This document shows positions 22,209 to 34,200 of a stretch of 64,000 nucleotides of DNA, piece by piece. Origin of the DNA: Tetradesmus obliquus (lineage: Eukaryota > Chlorophyta > Chlorophyceae > Sphaeropleales > Scenedesmaceae); the NCBI GenBank assembly GCA_030272155.1, contig CP126194.1:682001-746000 (forward strand), in the 5' to 3' direction. The position numbers and the translations under genes are program-made. The stretch's first letter is position 1. Each line of letters opens with the position of its first letter. The notes beneath the pieces are model-generated. The model had not been told where the DNA came from, made no database searches, and saw only the letters and a list, made by a program, of their open reading frames with translations.

Positions 22209-25200
22209 TGCCTGCAGGTCTCGTTTGCCAACACGCTGGTGCAGTGGCCGTACCTGGCTGACCTGGGGCTGGTGGCAGCCATCATCAACGTGTTCTACTC
22301 CGACTGGGGCGCCGCGCCAAAGCTGCCGCCTGCCTGGCTGCAGCTGCGGCGCAACCCCTGGCTGTACTTCAACCTGGTCATCACAGACTCACAGGTGCGG
22401 CTGTGGTGCTGACAGCAGTTTGCAGCACTGTTTGTGCTTGTGCTGGTGCCTGGCCTCTGAATGTGCGTTGACAGCAGCCGGTGCGTCACTGAAGCTGTAT
22501 CCATGGGCCTGTTGCCCTGCCAAGTACACAACAATGCACGCGTTGACGTTCAATGTTGCACTTTTCCTGCGAATGCAATGTTATGCTGCCTTTGCAGATC
22601 TTCCTGCCGCTGCTGACGCCCCACGTGGACAGCAGCGCAGCGGGGGAGCAGCAGAATGCAGCCCCCAGCCCCTTTGCAGTGCTGCGTGATGTGGTGCTGC
22701 GCCAGGGCTCTAACTTGACTGCAGAAGACATCGAGAAGGGCAAGGGCCAGCCAATGGAGCAGCTGGGAGTGGCGCTGACCTTTGGTGAGCGCATTTGCGC
22801 ATCTGATTGTGCTGTGGTGCAGCAATGTAGCCAGCAGGTTGCGAAGGTGTGCATTGCAGGGTACAGGAGGAAGCTGCCCGTGATAGTGGCGGCAAGTTTC
22901 TAGGCGCTGCACTACGGTGGTTCTCCGCTGCCCCTTTCCTGCTGGTGCTGCCTTTACGCTGCATTGCTGATGTACTGGTGCTGCACGTCTGCTTGCCGCC
23001 ACAGGTGCGTTCCGCTTCGGCTACTTCTACGGCGGCGATGGCGAGGCGATCATGCGCGCCGATGTGCGCAACCTGGCTGGCTTCATCCGGGACCGCTCCG
23101 CGCTCATTACCAACTGGCTGCTGCCGCTGCCATCTGCCAAGCTGGAGCTGCGCCAGGAGTGGCCCATGGTGGAGGAGCACAGGAGCCTGCTGCCGCTGCT
23201 GATGTGAGTGCTGCATGTTCCAGCAGACACATGCACCTTGCTTGCTTGTTTGTTCGGATACAATGCTGGTGATGCTAGGCCCTGCTGGTTGATGGTGGTT
23301 CTCCCAAGCTCTTCGTAGGCATTTGTTGCCTTTCTGATGCAAGGGCATGGCGGGCTTCACGTGGACGTAGCTTCTGCTGCTTCTGCTGCTGCTGCTGTGT
23401 GCTGCAGGCACTGCCGCTGGCTGCGCTTCAAGCAGAGAGTGCGGTTGCTGCACCGTGCAAAGGCAAAGATGGAGAGGGAGGCGCGCAGGCACCGGCACAA
23501 GCACGGCGCTGCAGGCGCAGCTACTGACGAGGATGCAGCTTCGGAGCTGCAGCTGTCAGAAAGCATCCTGAACCGCAAAGGCAATAAGACACTAGGCGGC
23601 CAGGGTGAGCAAGTTACTGGCACATATGTGGTGCCTTTGCACCGGTGTCCCTGTCATCTGCTGTCCCAGTGCCGCAACTCTTCAATCAGCAACGTACAGC
23701 TGCAAGAGTATGTTGCCACTGCCAAGGTGTCTTGCTGCTCAAACGGCTGAGTTCCAGTCAACATGCTCATGCGCCTGCACTCCTTGAACGATTGCTGGGT
23801 CTGTGATGTCTGTCATGCTGCAGACAACGCAAGTGGCAGCTACGCAACATCTGCAGCACGCGCAGCTGCAACAGCAGCTGCCACACCCGAGCAGCGCCTG
23901 CTGGCGCTGGCGTGTGAGCACGCAGAGGAGCTGTTTGGGGAGCGCGTGACGTCAGACTGGCACAACACGTGGGCGCGCCAGGGCCACAGCCACCCGCTGC
24001 ACACCGGCGGCGCCATGTTTGGCCAGTCCAGCAGCGGCATGTTTGGCGTGTACAAGCGCAAAGCACGGTGAGTGGTGCCATGCGCCTTTGCAGAGTTCGG
24101 CATCCATCATCCTTGCAGGGTTAATATGACCAACACCGCAAGGCAACAGAGACGGCTGGTGCAAGTTGGTGATGTGTCGAGTACTGTTATGTCTGCAGCC
24201 ATGCAACAGAACAGCGCCGGCACATGCCTCGTCAGTCAGCAAAGTACAATGCTTTATGCTGCTGCCGCTGCTGCCGCCGCCTGGTGCAGGTCTGAGTTGC
24301 TGGTGACTGTGGCGCCCATAACGCTGCGCGCCGCTTTCAGCAACATCCGCACCTGGAACATCCTGCAGGCAGACATGCAGCTGGCTGGCCAGGTACGGCA
24401 GCAGGCAGGCCCTCAAATGCATATGTTCCTTGCAACCCAGCTAACATGCATGTTGGGACCCTGCATTTGCATGCCCTTGCTTCTCAGCTGTGGATTTGTG
24501 TCCAGCACGTACCGCTACAAAATTCACTGACAATCAAACATTCACTGATTAGTTGCGCACTTCCCTTACCGCTTGCCGCTGCTGGCCTGCAGTCCATGAG
24601 CCGGGGCCTGGGCATGTGGCCGCCCCGCCCCGACATCCAGCAGCAGGTGCTGGCGGTGCGTGCAGCAGGCGGCACCTGGCCGCCGCCACCCACCGGCTGG
24701 GCAGCCGAGTTCCGCCGCAGCTCCCTGCGCTGCACCGCTGAGCTGGCCGCAGTCGTGCTGATGCTGTGTGACGACAAGCCGCAGTCCTTTGGCGCGCCAG
24801 ATGTGCTGCAGGTGGCAGCCAGTGGTGTGTCACTGGTGCATGCCACTGAAGCGCGCTTCCCGCGCACACAGCCAGAGCGTGCTGGGCGGCTGCATGTGGA
24901 GGGCGGCCTGGCGGTGAACATCCTGAACAACAGCAACAGCAAGTGGGAGGTGCTGCTGGAGCCGTGGCCGCTGCTGGTGTCGCTGTGTGACCCCATTAAC
25001 CCACTGGCCAAGGCAGACCGCACACTGTGAGTAGCATGGTAGTAGTAACCAGGGGCTGGGACGGATGGCTGGCTACCAGATGTTCTGCCATAGCAAGCTG
25101 GGTTTTCTGGGGCTGTTGCGTGCGAGTCAGAGCGTTGAGGCGGACCACACACTGCAACTTCTCTGGAAGTGCAACCAGGCAATGGGACAGGCAGCCAGCT

Positions 25201-28200
25201 AGCAGATGGAGTGCTACAGCAAGCTGGGTTGTCTAAGGCTATTGTGTGCGTGCATAGGGTGTTTAACTTGAACTGACAACTGCTAACTGCTGCCAACCTC
25301 TGCATGCTGGCTGTTCATTGCGCAGGTATGGCCAAGTGCTCTCCAGTGAACCGATGCGGGTCAACTTCCACCCCTCCAGCCTTCTCAGCATTGGGGACCT
25401 GCTGGCTTTTGTGAGGGAGGTGTCAGCCACAGCAAGCGGCACAGCCACCCAACCGCAGCAGGCAGCGCAACAGCCAGAGCTGCTGACAGCAGGCTCGCCA
25501 GTTGAGGACTGGCGCAGCAGCTATGCAGGAGCTGGCAGCTCTTCTGCTGCTGCACATGCTGCAGCAAGTGCGCCCAGGGCGTCAGCAGTGGCAGCAGGGC
25601 CCTCACCGCTGCCAGCGCAGAGCACGCATCGCTGGCAGCAGATGCAGCAGCAGCAGCCGCAAGCGCCGTCAAGGCGGCCGCAAGTAGAGGCAGCGCCAAG
25701 CATTGAGCAGCAGATGGCGCTGGCTGAGGGTGTGACAAGCAGAATCCCACAGAGGTGAGGGCTGGTCTTGTTGTCGTAAGCAAGTGTTGAAGCGTCTGGT
25801 GTTTAATTTGACATCTGCTTGTGGGCGGCAGTCGTGTGGCGGCTGCATTCGCTGATGGCAGAGAACTCGCCTCACCGGCATAAGTTCAGACAGGTAACAG
25901 CAGCTAATGACAGAGATGCTGAATGTTCCACATGCTTTCTGTGTTGCTGCAGGTACCTGATCCAGAACCTGTGCGGCTCGCACCTGTGGTACTGGTCCTA
26001 CGAGGAGGAGAGGCCGGGTGGTGGGCGCGTGGCCAAGCGCAGGGTGCTGCTGCCAGCACACAGCATGCAGGAGCTGAAGGTGCGGCTGGCAGCTGAGCTA
26101 CGCAGCTATGAAGCCACTTTTGGCATGCATGCGTAGCAACATGTGGTGTTCGTGCGCTGTGTGTGGTGTACTTTGGTACAACTGGTACAACTGGTAGCAT
26201 GTGTGGTGTGCGGCCCATGTGTAGGCACTTCTGCTGTCATGTGCTGTTGTGCAAAGTTGGTACAACTGGTGTTGCCCGTTGTGCCCTGCAGGTTGCGCCT
26301 GCGCCGCGCCAGGTGCGGCACCTTGCAGCAGATGGCTCGCTGGTGTCGTCAGGCATGGCCAACGCCATCAGCGTGCAGCTGGCAGGCAGCTGGCTGCCCT
26401 TGGAGGACATGGCTGGTGAGCAGAAACAGTACACTCCAGAATCAGCCAGTTTAGCAGCAGCTTCAGAACTCTGTTTGAAGCTGCGCAGCTGCAGCGCTGT
26501 TCGATACAACCCCAGCAGGTATTAGACAATGCGGCGTATAAATTCGGCCGCCCCCTCACACATGTCTGTGTCTGCTGTCCTGCTGCCTGCAGTCGACGTT
26601 GTGGGCAAGTACCGCTATGATGTACGCGACCCCCTGGTGAGTGCTGGCAGTTCAATATCAATATGCCTGCCCATCACGCTTGCAGTTGGTGCAGGTGATG
26701 TGGCGTGCTTGAACATCACTGCGCGGAAACGTGTTTGCACCTCACGTTGCTAACTACTCTGCTGCTCTTGCCGATGTATCATCTGCTTGCAGGGCGGCCC
26801 CAGCCTGCCGCTGCTGCTGGACGTGCTGCTGGTGGGGCGCACCAAGATGCTGCGCCTGCACAGCTGCATCTGGCTGCAGAACAACACCAGCATGCGCCTG
26901 CAGCCCTGCATCCAGCTGGGAGCAGGCTGCCGCACGCCTGTGGTGCTGGCACCTGGCGACAAGCTGGACGCCACGCAGCGCCTGCACCTGCGGGTAAGTG
27001 GCTGCGGCAGACTGACATGCAATGAACAAGCAGCACTAGCACTCCATGAAGCTGGCAGAGCTCCTCATGCCACCCTGCCGGATATGAGCAGCTGGCTGGT
27101 GTGCCTATTCTGTGCTGATAATGTATGTGCTGAAGTACGTGTCAATCGTTTCCGTTGCAACAGGCGCTGAAGCCGAAGGAGGGGCGGTTCCTGCCAGCAG
27201 CCGCTGCTCTGGGTGGGCTGCTCTTCCTGGCGCCTGATGGCCACTTTGCTGCAGAGCACGACGTGCTGCAGCTGCAGGCGTCCCTGCTGGTGCTGAAGCA
27301 GCAGCAGGGCTACATCACCTGCCAGAGCAAGCCAGACGTGAGTGGCTGGCTGCCCTGGGCTAGCCTTTACACCTGCAGTACAGCTTGCGCGCATTCCTGC
27401 AGACAGCAATGAGGTGCAGCCTGCACGCCCCTCCTGTTCCCCTCTGTCTTGTCATCAAAAGTGCTCACATCTGCTACATGTGTACTGCTGCCCTTGCAAT
27501 GTACCTGTTGTGCCTGCAGTGCATCCAGACAGGCCCGCTGCACCTGGCAGCCTCCGTGCACCTGGGCCTGCAGTCCGACCCCTACTTCACCACGCAAAAC
27601 CTGGTGGAAGTGCCACGGCCAGGCACGCTGCGCAGGGCACGGCTGCCGCTGGAGGCCTCCATACACATCAGCCCCACGCTGCAGTTCACAAATGGCTTGC
27701 CATATGATGTGTTGGGCTGGGCGCTGGTGCCGCCAGGCAGGGAGTTTGCCCGCAGCTCAATCGGCGCGCAGCAGGGCAGCAAGGCAGCAGGCAGGAGCAG
27801 CAGCGATGCAAAGCAGGGCGATGCAGCAGCAGTGGCAGCAGCGCGGTCCTCTTCACTGACGGGTGAGGCCAGCATTGCTGGGGCAGCTGCTGCAGCCGCA
27901 GTAGCGAGCGCTGCTGGCGCTGGGCCGGCTGGCAGCGCTGCAGCTTCTCAGCTATCTGGCTTGCAGCTGGTATGGGCAGCCAAGGACAGACGGGAGGCTG
28001 AGCTGGCGCTGTCCCGCATTGTGGCTGCTGCCAGCTCACCAGAGCAGGCCCTGCAGCAGCAGCCCGCTGGCCAGCAGGCGCCTGGCAGCCCTGTGCCTGG
28101 CCAAGCTGCGCATGCCAGCAGGCTGCGGCGCAACAGCTTTGGCTTCGTGCGCAGCTCTGCTGCCGGAGACAGTGCTGGGCATGCAGCTGCTAGGGGCCAC

Positions 28201-31200
28201 TCGACAACAAACCAGCAGCTGCAGGTGCAGGGGCAGCCCTCTGGCACCAGGCAGTACAAGAGTGCCAGCCTGATGCTGCCGCCTGGCAGTAGGCAGAGTG
28301 TAGACGGCGGTGCGGTTGCTGGTGCTGGCTCTGGTGGTGGTGGTGCTGGTGCTGCTGCTGCTGCTGCTGCTGGCAGCAGTGAGCAGCAGGAGCGGCTGGT
28401 GCTGTCGGAGGCGTGCGAGCTGCTGCTGCTGCAGCGCTGGTGCAGGGAGGTGCTGCTACATGAGTTCCTCACCACACTGCACCTGGTGGGTTTGCGCTGA
28501 TACAGTGCATCGCTGCGGCTCAGAGTTTCGATATCCGTTCTGCAGTGTGTCTGGCTGCATGCTCTGTACACTTGCCATAACAGTCTCGCTGTTACTTGCT
28601 AGGTGGCTTGATGATGTGACGGCTGAACCTCTGCTTTTGGACCCTCTGCTTGCTGAACCTCTGCTTGCTGTGTCCTGCTGTGCCAGGTGCTGTCGCCAGC
28701 CATGGCAGCGGCTGTGGACGTGATGACGCTGCAGCTGCTGGATCTGCCCTCGCTGGTGGCACTGGCGCTGGGCGTGCTTGCCGAGGAGTTTGGCTGGATC
28801 GCAAAGTCCTTCCCCCAGGCCTTCAGCGTGAGTGACAGGGTTACGGTGCCAGCCAGCTGGCCCTCTTTAGGATAACATGTTGATGCTGAAGCGCGGAACA
28901 TGCTCGTAAGCAGCAGTTGCCTGTGGCAGGCCCTCATTCTGCATCAGTAGCAATGCACGCTGCAATACAGCAACTATCCAAGAATGCAACATTGTGCTTC
29001 CTGGCTGTTGCTCCAACTCACATCTGACCTTGTCCTGTCTTTTTGCCTGGCGCAGCTCATCCTGAAGGTGGAGGAAGCCATGGAGGCAGCCAGTGCCAGC
29101 CCCAGCAGCAGCACCGCCAGCAGCGGCACCAGCACTGCCGCAGCAACGCCCGGCGGCAACCAGCAGCTGCCTGTGCGGCAGCTGCCCTGGCCAGCAGATG
29201 AGCTGCCGATTGTGGAGCTGCTGTCGCTGCTGCACTGGCTGCAGCAGCATGTGGTGCGGCTGCAGCTTGCGCCCGGCGGCTGCGCTGACCTGTACTTGAA
29301 CCCTGACCTGGAGGTGTATGCTGCTGTGCGTGTGCCGCTGCTGGCGATGCAGAGCCGGCCCACGCTGATCAGCGGCGGTAGCACAGGCGTGGGTGAGTTG
29401 CAGTCTGCAGCACTAAACATGTGGATGATGGATGTAGCATACAGTGTCCTGAGCACAAAAAGTGTACCCCATACAGTTTTGCTATTTTGTTCTGGAGTGA
29501 CAGTTTGGTTGGGCATTTGTCAGCATCCCAGCAAATGTGCTTATATCCTGCACTGCCTGCCTGCTTGCTGCACCTGCAGGTGGCGCCGATACCCTGCGCC
29601 TGTTCTACACAAAGCACCTGGACATCAGGCACGTGCTGCAGCAGCACGCAAGCTTGGGGCGCACTCAGAGCATCTGTGGCGGCGGCAGCAGCAACAGCTT
29701 GGTGGGGCAGCCCCGGCTGGGCCTGGCTGGCCTGGACGCCATGCAGCACCCCGACACGGTGCATGAGGAGGTTCGCATGCGCATGACTGCGACAGCGCTG
29801 CAGTTGGCGCTGCTGGCGACTCGGCAGGTGAGGCAGGCAGGCATGGCAGGTGACTTGTCAGTGCCAAGTTAAACATGCTCTGGCAGTTTCCTGTGTGACA
29901 GTAGGGGCCGCAGGCAGCAGCTAAGCATGCTCAGCTTACCCGTGGCAGCTGTTGTTGACAGAAGCTGCACCAGCACCAGCAGCTCCGGTTGCACCAAGAT
30001 GTCTGCTGATATGCTGCTCCCCATGCTGATGCACTTGTATTGCTGATTGCCTGCAGAAAATCACGGACCTACCGTGGCTGCGTGCCTCGGCAGGCCAGCA
30101 AGGGGCGCAGGTCTCCTTCACTCGCTTCATGCCAGGCAGCAGCGCAGGCGGCTCAGCTGCCAACACCCCAGCATGCAGCATGCCAGGCTCAGTCATCCAG
30201 CTCAGCAGTGCAGCGCGCAGCCCGCTTGCTCCAACGGTGCTGCTGCAGCAATGGGCAAATGCACCAGCATCAGCACCTGGCCAGCAGCTTCCAGTAAGTA
30301 CATCAGCAGCGGCTGGTGCCAGCAGTCGCACTGCGAGCCGCACTGCAGCTGCAGCACAGCATGCTGCTTACGGCCAGCACAGCCACCATGGTGGCATGCA
30401 GGGTGGGCAGGCGCATGAAGCAGCACTAGCTGCTAGCAGAGCTATGCTGCTGCCATGGTTTGCAGTGGTGGTGGAGCTGCTGGGTGATGTCGTGCAGCTG
30501 GTGAGGCTAGAGGCAGATGTTACTGCTGACCAGTACGGCAATGAGCAGCAGCAGCAGGTGCTGCCGCAGCCATACGACGCTGACCTGCAGCTTGACGACT
30601 TGTTTGCTGCTGAGCTAGCTCTAGCTGGGCTGGGCGATGCACTGCAGCTGCAAGCAAACCAGTCGACAGCGCTGCAGCCAGCAGCGGGTGACAGCAGCAC
30701 CAGCGGCACGACAGCAGCAGCCTTGCGACAGAGGGCCAACAGCATGCTCCAGCAGCAGCCAATGCAGATAAGCACCAGCAGCAGCAACCTGGCAGGGCTG
30801 GAGGCAGCTGCAGCAGCGGCTACTGGTGTGTCTGCCAAGCAGGACATGGCTGCCATCATGGATGCTGTGTGTGCACTGCTGATGTACCCGCCACGCGAGA
30901 TGGACACGCTGTTCATGCGGCTGGTCATTGACAAGCAGCATGTGCTGTCAGGTGAGACACAGCGCCTCGTCATGCATGCTGGGAAGGCTGTGTGTCTTTT
31001 GAGGCCTACTGCAGCGTAGTTGTACGACGTCAGATGGTACACGCCTACTGTCAATCGTCATCATCTCATGTTTGGCTGGACGTGCATTGTATGCACAGCA
31101 AGCAGCTGCTTCACAGCTGCGCCAGTGCTCACATGAGGTGTGGACGTGTGCACTTACGATGCCCTGCAGATGAGGAGATGTCCAGCCTGCTCAGGTTCAG

Positions 31201-34200
31201 CTGCAATGCCCTGAAGGACAATGCGCTCAAGGGGATGTCCGGCTCAGACCCTGCAGCAGCCGCAGCAGCGGAAGAGGCAGCAGCTGCAGCTTTCAGACGT
31301 GGAGCAGATGCCCCAGGCAGCAGTGGCGGTGCGCAGCAGCTGCTGGAGCAGGAGGCCAGCGCTGATGGCAGCAGGTCTGGCATGCATGCAGCAGGCATGC
31401 AGCAGCGGCAGGCTTGCAGCAGCAGCCCAGGCACTAGCACATCCCTGACAGTGACGTCACCAGGGTCAGGGTCATTGACAAGCGGCGGCAGGCAGCAGCA
31501 GCGCAGCAGGCTGCAGCAGCCCAGGTGGCAGGACAACCCAGCATACAGCAGCAGCTGTGAGGGCACTGCTGCAACAGGTGCAACTGCGTCAACAGCAAAC
31601 GATGATGATGAAGAAGTGCAGCAGCCGCGGCGGCAGCCGGTCATGCAGCATGGTGGGGTTGGCAGCTTGTCAGGTGACTTGATGGTAGATCTGCCGCTGG
31701 GTGGGGAGTCGACTGGCGATGCGCCGCCACCCACTCCCTCTGCTGACTTTGAGGCTTCAAGATTTAGCAGGCAGGCGGAGCAGCAGCAGCAGCAGCAACA
31801 GCAGCCGCCGGAGCAGCAGCTGGATGAAGGGGACAGCCAGCAGGAGCAGCCCAAGCAGCGCCACAGCAAGCTGCCCAGCATGGCACAGCTGCAGCAGCAG
31901 TCAGAGGCTGCAGAGGCGCCAGGCACGCCATCCAAGGCAGCAGCTCAAGCTGACGCATCCTTTGCAGCTAGGGGCATGCTCGCTGCAGCTGCCAGCTCTC
32001 CTCTGAAAGGCCTCAAGTCCCTGCGGTCGCTGCTGGCGCCTGCTACAACACCATCAGCAAGCGCTGGTGGCGTAGCAGCCAACAGCGCTGCGACCATGTC
32101 TGCAGATGGTGCAGCTGCAGCTGTTGTGTCAGGCGATGGATCCAGCCAGCCGCAGGGCAGGCGGCGGCAGCAGCCGCGGCTGTCGCTTGACAGACACTAC
32201 TGGGCTGGCAGCAGGCACCGCCACACCGGCAGCAGCGGTGGCAGCAGCGATGAGGAAGCCAGCGGGGATGAGGCGCCGATGTCACCGCTTGGGGTGCAGA
32301 TGGGCCAAGGCAGCTTCAGGAGGCGGCCGGGGGCATCTGTGCGGCAACTTGCACGCAACATTGGGCGTGCTTCAGGTGGGATGCAGCAGCAGCAAAGCAG
32401 GGCACATGCAGCCGCCTCTTCAACAAAGGCAGCCTCCTCAGCAACCGTTCCATGATGGTGTTTTTGCCCGTATCTCATTTTCTAGCTTTTGCATTGGCAA
32501 GCCATGGCACAGTTGTGACGCTCAACCAGGTCTTACAATATCAAAATTGTTATGCATGCTGTTTCCTGCAACCTGTGTGCTGCCGCTGCTGCAGGTGCGC
32601 CTGCGCGCTTGGTGCAGCAGCAGCTGTCGGAGCACCTGCTGCGCACACTGGAGCGCCACCTGCAGGCGCTGCCACCCGGCACTGGGCCAGACAGGCCAGC
32701 AGGGGTGCCGCTGGAGGGCTCTCTGCGCCAGCACGGGGCGCACCTGTTCAGCATGTCTCTGCAGGCCCTGGGCTTGGGGGCAATGACAGCTGAGGTGCAG
32801 GAGGGGCGGCCAGGTGAGCTGCCTTGTGCTGCTGGGGTGTGTGTGTGTGCTGTTTGGCTACCAACAGACACATGCGCTGCTGGTCCTCATTCCTTGATCA
32901 CAAAAAGTGTGAGCTGCACCCACATCTTAACTGTTACTGTGCACATGCTGTTTGGTGTTGCTTTGCAATGGGCCGTCCTGCAGGCTTCTGTGCTCCATCA
33001 ATGCTGGAGCTGTCCCTGCAGCACAGCGGCGGCCGCCTAGGCACTCACCAAGGCGACAGAGCGGCTGGCTCAGGCGGCAGATCCAGCATCAAGGCGGCAG
33101 CAGCAGGCGGCAGCGCGACGCAGCAGGTGCTGGTGTCTGCGGCCTTCTGGCTGGACAACAGGAGCGGCGTGAACCTGGTGCTCTCTGACCTGGACAGGCG
33201 CGTGCTGAAGGGCCTGCCTGGTCCCGGCTTGAGAAGTGAGTGGGCTGGGCAGCGGTTGAGTCAAAGGCACCTGGACGGGCGGCAGGCAGGGGCAGGATGC
33301 GTGATGGCAAGGAAGATAGTGCAGAGTCTGGCTTTGATAATGCAGTGCAGTGTTGAAAAGTGCTGTTGGTTGGTTGGTTTGCAGCTAAGCTGAGCGCAAG
33401 CAATGGCAGCTTTGGTGTCTCCTGCACTGCTGCTGCACGCCTCCTTGCATCAGGCAACATGCCTCGTGCACTGAGCTGCTGCTGCTGCTGCTGCTGTGAT
33501 ACACGTGCATTGCTGACATGCGCTGTGGCATGTCCTGTCATGTTGCGCGCAGGCACACGTGATGTGCATTCGCCTGGCCTGCCGCGGGACTGTGCTGCAC
33601 TGGAGGCCAATGAGGCTGACCTGTCAGCCCTGCTCAGCAACGCAGCCAGCAGTGTGTGCAGCAGTGACGGCAGCAGCGCTGCAGGTGCTGCTGGCTCCTC
33701 CTCTGGTGGCACTGCTGCTAAGGACAGTGGCGCAGGTGCCGCCAGCTGCGATGACAACGAGGTGGAGAAGGCGCTGGCAAGGCTGCAAGAGGTGCGGCAG
33801 GGGTAGCTGAGTATACGCAGTTGCACATGCCGACAAGATGCTGCAGGCCTTGGAACCATGCTGGCCGCTCTTGAGGACTAGTGTGTTGAACGCACACCAA
33901 CTGCTTTGGCAGGTGACGCAGTCTTGGGTGTGCCGATGCCTGACGTGCTCAGTGACACCCAGGTACGCAGCTGGAGCAGCTGCTGATCAGTGCTGTGCCT
34001 CTACTCCCCCCTCCTTCCCTCCCTCTCCATCACGCTGCTGCAGGTGCGGCCTGCGCTGCTGAACGACCAGTCCTGGCTGCGCTTCTGGGTGGAGGAGCAC
34101 GTGCTGCTGCCAGCTGGCGCCAAGCCGCGCCAGAAGAGCCGCCGCACCTTCAGCTTCAGCAAGACGCCAGCCAGCATCGTCAGCGGCATCGCCAGCCCTG

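Larger units (their letters stand above)
18194..32813 (+). other. VPS13 central lipid-groove body
   Basis: Exons read: 18194-18520, 18797-19948, 20166-20648, 20853-21370, 21567-21981, 22219-22394, 22598-22784, 23005-23203, 23408-23604, 23824-24067, 24290-24392, 24593-25026, 25326-25754, 25953-26079, 26292-26415, 26593-26636, 26793-26993, 27164-27337, 27520-28485, 28687-28827, 29056-29392, 29580-29826, 30057-30951, 31170-32375 and 32595-32813. Repeating-beta-groove signatures include the exon at 22219 (VQWPYLADL... then PWLYFNLVITDSQ), LLVTVAPITLRAAFSNIRTW at 24290, and WEVLLEPWPLLVSLCDP at about 24940. The strand blocks match the type seen in VPS13 rod domains; acidic and Gln-rich loops lie between them. 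Introns average about 200-250 bp. Confidence 0.75.
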
